Notes under the pieces: generated by a model
What the model saw: only the letters and a program-made list of their open reading frames with translations
What the model was told of the DNA's origin: nothing
Database searches by the model: none
NCBI GenBank assembly: GCA_001939145.1
Contig: LSRX01000425.1
Span: 500,314 to 564,313, forward strand
Reading direction: 5' to 3'
DNA from: Symbiodinium microadriaticum
Taxonomy: Eukaryota > Sar > Dinophyceae > Suessiales > Symbiodiniaceae
DNA length: 64,000 bases
Shown here: positions 58,174-64,000 of the stretch, piece by piece
Layout: every line of letters starts with the position of its first letter
Position numbering within the stretch: the stretch's first letter is position 1
Made by a program: the position numbers and the translations under genes

Positions 58174-58751
58174 CTGCATCACACTGGTGCTCCAACAAGC
58201 ACAGGTGCTGACTACGACAGCTCGCTGCCTGGCATCCTCGCCAGTGCCAAACTTGATTGGGGATGCCGGCCTTGGTCTCTCTGACAGCACAGGACAGCAC
58301 CTCTTCACACAGCTTCACAGAGGTTCTGCTCAGATCCAGGCAGGACTGACCGGAGGTACGGCAGGACGGTGTATCAAGAATCCCGAAGAGCGATGCCAGC
58401 TTCCGAGCCCTGCACACCTGGATCGAAGTGAATGCCAGAAGAAAGCGTGGTGGTCCAACGCAGAGAGGAGGCCAGACGAAGAGGCAGGCTGCTCGGTACC
58501 ATCGTGCTTTGGCTCTCATGTAGTTGGCACGCGCTGTGTATTTCCAGACGGGGTGAGGTTTCTGGAAATACTAGTCCTCGCCAAAACTTCGGCAATGAAG
58601 TGAGTGCTCCGGGACTGATTGCTGTCATGTTGAGTTCTTGAGCTGAAGTGCAACGGCCAGTTGAAACGGCCTTGCCGCAAACAGGGGATTCAAACTGCGT
58701 AAAATAGCAACACGCGGCACGATGTGACACAGAAGTGGATCTCGCACTGGC

Positions 58752-59240
58752 CTGCAGCCCAACAACTATCACGTCTGCTGCGCCGAGCTTGGCGACCTCG
58801 GTTGCAATGAACTCTGGAACACCCGCATCTGCTGATGTTGCCAGAAGCATCCACAGTGCCAACGCAGGCATCAATCGGCGCGTGCCCAACTGCGAATAAG
58901 TCAAGCTGGACGGGCTAGTTGCCACGTCTCCCGGCAAAATTCTTGCCAGATCTGCCCAAAAATCTTGAACTGCTTCGTCACAGCACTCATGAACATGCCC
59001 ACCGCCCACGTGGGGAAATGATTCGGAGCCTGTTCTACGACGGCGCTTGCCTCTGCCGCATGCTGAGTCCGCGGCCGCAGCTTGCAGAACATCTGCAACA
59101 GCTGCCTGCGCCTCCTAGCACGGGTGGAAAGCGCAGAGGGGGGTAACGACTGCGGTAGATAGCCGACCTCTTCCAGGCCAGCTCCTTGATCCTTTCGGTG
59201 GTCGCTGATGCCACCAACGTTCCAAGACAGCACGCCGATC
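58752..59240 (-). CDS. Inositol-phosphatase-like EEP gene, N-terminal exons
   Basis: Two minus-strand pieces give the first EEP blocks. About 59239-59180 encodes HVQIGVLSWNVGGISDHRK, whose WN-x-GG carries the metal-binding Asn. About 58829-58752 encodes VPEFIATEVAKLGAADVIVV followed by GLQ. The second piece ends in phase 0 at CTGCAG|GCCAGT (a GC donor at 58751), just before the expected catalytic Glu. The matching continuation, EIISL, is found 2.9 kb away at 55826, also phase 0. An alpha/beta-hydrolase gene lies between. The exon joining the two N-terminal pieces, and the start codon, are not resolved. Confidence 0.66.
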
Positions 59241-59547
59241 TGAACATGGCCAGGGGGGCCAGAGCGAGGAAGGAGGGCATTCAACTAATTTCGCGAAAGC
59301 TCGGTGTCTGGCACGTGCCACCTTCCGGTTGCACACTCCGGCCTCGAAATGGCGAGAGCAATACAAAGAGTATCGTCAAAAGAGATTGCCCACACGCTGA
59401 GTCGACGGCCTTGGCTCCGGAAGATGTGCTCTTCTCTGCTTCTTGCATGACACGACTTATCACCTGTGCCGGGGCATCAACTCAACGGGCAATGGCCGCA
59501 ATGGCAATGGCCTTTGCTCCCCCTCACCCCAAGCCTCATGCTGCTCT

Positions 59548-59603
59548 TGCTTCCCCAGCCCGGTGAAATGGTCCAGATATCGGTCAAGAGGGATGCCTTC
59601 GAC
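59548..59603 (-). CDS. Possible exon upstream of the EEP gene
   Basis: An acceptor (ATCTGCAG|GTC) opens a short exon encoding VEGIPLDRYLDHFTGLGK. A second piece just upstream in another frame (about 59715-59640) encodes FHGIAALVAMVWRQHITQQV and LRKIAR after GGGCAG|GTT. Both are protein-like and on the same strand as the EEP exons, so they may belong to its 5' part or to the next gene. No domain recognised. Confidence 0.35.
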
Positions 59604-59759
59604 CTGCAGATATTCCCAGCGCAATCTAGCGGAATCTGGCGATCTTGCGCAGAACCTGCTGTGTAATATGCTGCCTCCAGACCATGGCAACCAAGGCCGC
59701 AATGCCATGAAACCTGCCCAAACCGCAACAACCACGTGGATTGCCATATTTGGTTAGGA

Positions 59760-60800
59760 TGCAGCATGCTTTCCCTTCGTCTGCCAGGCCTCGGGCAGTT
59801 TCTTTCTGGACCCGGCAGTTGTGCCCGCGCCTCGGAACCCGGAACACATGCAAATGAAAACTTTGACAGCAATCAAGAATGCTTTGGATCGTGGCAGCAA
59901 CCCATGCCAATGTCCAGAAGCTTTGGATGTTGTGTCCAATATTATGCTGAAGAGCTTTGTCATTTTCATTGTTTCATGTCAGTACTGTCACTGCCTTGTG
60001 TGCACTGTAACGGCTTGTAAACTTTGTAAGCATGGCTGACTACGATAATTTGTGGATTCATGTGGTGCACAGGTGGCACCACTATCGAAACTCTGTGCTT
60101 TGCACAGGTCCGAATGCTCCACTGCAGCCTATCTTGCATGTTCACATGACAAGCACAACCCAAGCACTGCTGCCAGGTCATGAACACCATGCCGTGCCTC
60201 GCAATGCAAGTTGCAAGCAGAACCCCGCGGAATCTGTTGGTGAAGTTTTCGTGTGCAGTCTTCCATTCCTCATCCGCTTTTGGCTGCAAGCTGTGGCCGA
60301 CGGATGACAAACAGTCTCGGCGCAACTTGTAACTATCAGGGCCTTCACCCCAGCTTGTCTGGGTGGCTCCCCGAAAGACGAAGGCGGTTGCAAAGGGACT
60401 TCTTCGTGCTTCCAGTGTTGCTCTGATTCTCGCAACTGGACAGGCGCGATGGAGTTTGAGGATGAGAAACAACAAGCTGCAGTGGAATTGATAACAGTCG
60501 CATTTGCCAGTGTGTCGAAAACTTCACTGCTTCGTAATCAGACGTGCCAAAACCGAAACAGAAGCTGTGATGAAGTGGGCGAACACGGCTGTCTGGAATG
60601 TTGGATTGAAAGGCTTGTAGAGCAGTCTGGCACGGCACCCCACCAGACATCCTCGAAAATCATCTCATGTATCAACCTTCGCTGATGTACTAAGTCGGGT
60701 GTGTCACCGTAGACGAAAGTCGATTGAGAGCGCGTTGTTACCACGGCAAAAAGGAGTCCACGCCATAACAAGAAATATTGACACCACGCCAGCAGAACAA
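59760..60800. other. No confident gene
   Basis: Open frames exist on both strands (for example 60449-60685 plus and 60538-60819 minus) but none has a recognisable motif or clear coding bias. Nothing else was seen. Confidence 0.5.
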
Positions 60801-60835
60801 CTTTTTCACGACAGCGCACGAAACCTTGCGACGAG

Positions 60836-60955
60836 GCATGAAAACCTCACTACGACAAGGCATGAAAACCTTACCACAACAAAGCATGAAGACCTCACCA
60901 CGACAGGGCATGAACCTCTCTAGGACAAGGCATGAACACCTCACGACGACAAAGT
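60836..60955. repeat. 24-base minisatellite, about five copies
   Basis: Diverged tandem copies of a unit close to ACGACAAGGCATGAAAACCT plus CACC. Because the unit is a multiple of three, the plus strand reads as an open run of Gly-Met-Lys-Thr-containing octapeptides. Confidence 0.85.
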
Positions 60956-60959
60956 TTCA

Positions 60960-60962
60960 GGC

Positions 60963-61008
<46 letters not shown>

Positions 61009-61012
61009 GCAG
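60960..61012. repeat. Microsatellite (GCA)n
   Basis: About 16 GCA units with minor interruptions. They are in frame with the preceding minisatellite on the plus strand, where they would encode poly-Ala. Confidence 0.95.
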
Positions 61013-61499
61013 CAGGACACATCAGCAGCATCAGCACACACCAGCAGCAGCAGCCCATATCAGCTGGTCTCTGGGCGGAAGATGTGAAATGGTCTTTCGG
61101 GGAAAAAGGAAGTCAACAAAAATATGCATATTTTGGCTACATGGTCGTGACGGCTCCAGATCTAAGCCTGAAGGTTCAAACATATGCAAAATTGCAGGGC
61201 TTCCGAAAACTGCAAGATGTTGGCTGCATGGAATCCCTCAAAAAGTCCTTAAAATCCGTGACGCCCATAGTCCGCTGGGGTTCCAAATGTAAGCCTGAAG
61301 GATCAAATACTCTGGAGGTCCCCTAGACCTGGAAGCAGGCCCGTAGAAAACACTGGAATCTGAATCTTGCAGCATACTCTAGCACGCAAAACTGTTGCAA
61401 GCCTCTGGGAAAACATAGGAACCGCCCGCAATGGGAACCTGCACGCACGAAAATTATGGAAATCCTATGGACAACCAAACAAACTAGGAAAGTCTACAC

Positions 61500-62620
61500 G
61501 GAAAGAGGTACTTTGATTTGAGGGGATGAAAAAAACAAAGAGAAAGGCTGTAGAGTCCCTGAGAGCCCTGCCCCCCTAAAGCCTCTTTTTGCAAGGCCCT
61601 CCTTCGAGCAGTTCCTTCAACACCCGTTTTCCAGATTCCCCTGAAATCTTTAGCATCTGGGGTGCTTAAAACCGAAGGCAATAAAATGAAATACTACAAT
61701 TTGTCAATGCGAGTACTGCGAGGAAGAAAACAACGTGAAAGGCTGTAGAATCCCCGAAAGCCTTCCGTTACAACCCCCTTTCGGAGCTCGCATTGAAGCA
61801 CTTCCTCAAGCAGCCTTTTCCAAATTCCCTGAAAACTCCAGCGTGTGGGGTGGTTGAAAGCAGCAAAAGGAAATACGATGGAGTCAGAAGACGACAAGTA
61901 CTAGTACCAATACTGCGAGGATTACAGGATTACTAGTAGGACCACGACAAGTATCACTAGTACTGCGACCGACACGAGGGGAACTTCAACTGAGGCTTCA
62001 AAACGAGCCTCAAATGCGGCTTCAAGCGGGTGCGACGGGGGCCGCAAAGGGGTACTTTCATTTAAGGGGGTGAAAAGAAAACAAAGTGAAAGGCCGTGGT
62101 CCTTGAGACCGCCCCCTACAGCCCCCTTTGCAAGCCCCCCTTCGAGCAGTTCCTTCACCAGCCTTTTCCAGATTTCCCTGTTTCCTGATAGCTGAACTTT
62201 GACAAGCCCCGAACTGACGGAACGAAAATGCGACACGGCAGCGTTTAGGGGTGGTTGAAGCGAAGAAAACGACATGAGAGCATTGTGGAATCACTACGAC
62301 TACCACAAGTAGTACTGCCGATATGAAAGAAGGAGAAGCTGCACGGAATCGATTTAGGGGGGTGACAAGCAAACAAAAAAGTTGAAAAGCGGTAGAATCG
62401 AACAGAAAATCAAACAGAAACGTGTTCTCGGACACGCAAGGAAAAGCGCACGACATTGTCTTAGAAGGGATAAACAGTGAAGAACAAGACATGGGATGGC
62501 AGGAATTTGACAAATTCCGAACACACGAAAGGAAGAAGCCACACGGCAGCGTTTAGCGTGGCTAAAAAGGAAGAAATTCAACGCAATTGTGGAATAAGTC
62601 GTAATATGAAAAGAGTGATC
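61500..62620. repeat. Diverged tandem array, units of about 200-350 bases
   Basis: Three recognisable units (about 61504-61718, 61719-61920 and 62048-62335) and partial ones after 62350 share a conserved core in the same order. It runs GGTACTTT.ATTT.AGGGG.TGAAAA (units 1 and 3), ACAAAG.GAAAGGC.GT, CCCCCT..AGCC, CTTCGAGCAGTTCCTTCA, CCTTTTCCAGATT and GGGGTG.TT. On the minus strand each unit preserves a similar peptide, GIWK followed by a Leu/Glu/Arg helix and then YSLS.CF. Indels between units and stops argue against a present-day gene. Confidence 0.7.
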
Positions 62621-62899
62621 ACAAGGACTCGCAACTCGGCATTGCATCATGTAATCGCAGCAATCGTGGAAGGGCAACAACGACATGCAGTAAGAATACA
62701 CCTGACCATACTTATCACCATCCCAAAGGCAACCAAAAACAATCATGACAGGGGTGAAAATATGTGTGATAACATTTACACCAATATACGACCCTTTTTG
62801 GAGCTCAGGCTCTGGGAACTTAGGAGAACTGGTTCGCTGCCAGACCAACGGCAAAGGTTGCGGGGATACCCAGGCAATGTCGGACCCAAAAAGCGAAAC

Positions 62900-64000
62900 A
62901 CAACAGCATCAAGCAAAAACCCATCCGGCGAATTCTAAGTGGTTCAGCTTTGCGCCGCCAAAATGGGCGGCTCGAAACCAAAAACAACATTGCAACATTG
63001 CCTTCCACAGTGAGCAACATAGGCCTTGTGCTCAAAAATGGGGACTCGATCCCTGTTGCCATTGCGGTGCCAGTGCAGTCAAGATCCACACCTGAACAGA
63101 GTCAGTTCCTCCTTCGACATTGCTGTATCTGTGCTCAAACACAACCAGACCTCAGATTCCTCAAACAATTCAGTCATTCAAGCTGTGTTTCGTCGGAGAA
63201 AATGCAGTTCAAGCTCGTCTCGGCTCATAGCACAGCAAGTCGGCTGCACGTCACACACAGACCGCTTGCAAGCAACTGTCATGAGCTACTTTGGAAAAAA
63301 AGATGAAATGGAGGTGGAATTGTGGATGTAATTTGGTTGGCACGGACTGTCTTTCACACACGACTTTGAATTCCAACGCTTGTAGCCGACCAATATGGGT
63401 TTCCATGTGTCCTTTCTCGAGATCTGCCAATTTCTAGTACAGCGATCTGCAACCATGTGAATCAAGCTCCATCCCACATCGAAAGAGTGTCGAATTCCAC
63501 ACTGCCAACAGCTGCATCTTTATGGCCATTCCATTGGATGTTCAACTTCAACCACAACTTTCAAAGTTTTTAATGCACTGCGTACTTGCAAGCGCTCCTG
63601 GTGTTGGAGGTTTTGCGTGTTTTCTGCCAAGTGCTGCTCCCAAAGAACAACCTCCATTCAATTCCTCTGACCACCTTGCAAAACATCTGCTTCCAGTTAT
63701 TGTATATCCAGGATTAACCTTTGGATTGGAAGCAGTTGTGCTGCCAATGACCATTTCGCCAAAAAATCCCGCTTCTAATGACACGCATTTGGAATTGCAA
63801 AACTGATGCGACACTTCTAGCCGACTTACAAGCTGCTCTACGTCTCAAGTGTTCTGTTTGCAAAGTCCGAGTCAAGCAAACCAAAAACACAAACCAATTG
63901 CTGAACCTCTCTCTTATATCCGTGTTTCAAAACTGCGTTATGTTATGGTGTAGTCTCTGGCTGTTTCGTTCATAGGGTAAGTCCTTCTTCCCGGTTCCGG
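62900..64000. other. No confident gene
   Basis: Composition is more AT-rich than most of the window. Plus-strand frames at 63026-63331 (containing DIAVSVLKHNQTSDSSNNSV) and 63522-63806 are somewhat protein-like, but they end in stops, show no domain and could not be linked. Possibly part of a degraded mobile element; not called. Confidence 0.4.

Overview
The window looks like a piece of dinoflagellate nuclear genome, most likely from a photosynthetic, Symbiodiniaceae-like species. Three things point that way. First, genes are cut into very short exons whose introns begin with GC or GA about as often as GT and almost always end AG followed by an exon G. Second, a photosystem I subunit (PsaE) is encoded in the nucleus by such exons, beside an intron-poor PPR gene. 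Third, nearly all supported coding sequence lies on the minus strand, as in unidirectional dinoflagellate gene clusters. All splice models were read by eye from reading frame and motif continuity; none has transcript support here.

Layout. 1-3.55 kb is GC-rich with no confident gene. 3.56-8.07 kb is a sharply AT-rich island with no credible coding region and a 69-base gap. 8.16-11.1 kb (minus) holds a PPR protein gene and, just upstream, psaE. 11.8-15.25 kb (minus) holds exons of unrecognised genes and a pentanucleotide microsatellite. 15.25-17.2 kb is repeat-rich and non-coding. 17.3-25.5 kb holds helical, acidic and small-protein exons, plus a decayed Penelope-like reverse transcriptase, the only credible plus-strand coding remnant. 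28.0-29.7 kb has two unknown minus-strand genes. 30.8-42.1 kb (minus) is filled with short coiled-coil exons, one very large gene or a tandem set.

42.9-45.0 kb (minus) is a single-exon ankyrin-TPR-J-domain co-chaperone. 49.2-51.6 kb (minus) carries a secreted cysteine-containing protein followed about 75 bases later by a calcineurin-like metallophosphatase. 52.1-53.5 kb is microsatellites and a second gap. 53.9-59.2 kb (minus) holds pieces of an inositol-phosphatase-like endonuclease/exonuclease/phosphatase (EEP) gene with a complete 15-exon alpha/beta-hydrolase gene between its N- and C-terminal exons. 60.8-62.6 kb is a minisatellite, a GCA run and a diverged tandem array; the last kilobase shows no gene I can defend.

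Themes: plastid biology (PsaE, and possibly the hydrolase, which resembles chlorophyll or pheophytin ester hydrolases), organelle RNA processing (PPR), proteostasis (J protein) and phosphate or inositol chemistry (two phosphatase folds). The most notable points are the hydrolase between two halves of the EEP gene, with compatible reading phase on both sides, and the density of readable non-canonical introns, some only 43-49 bases long.
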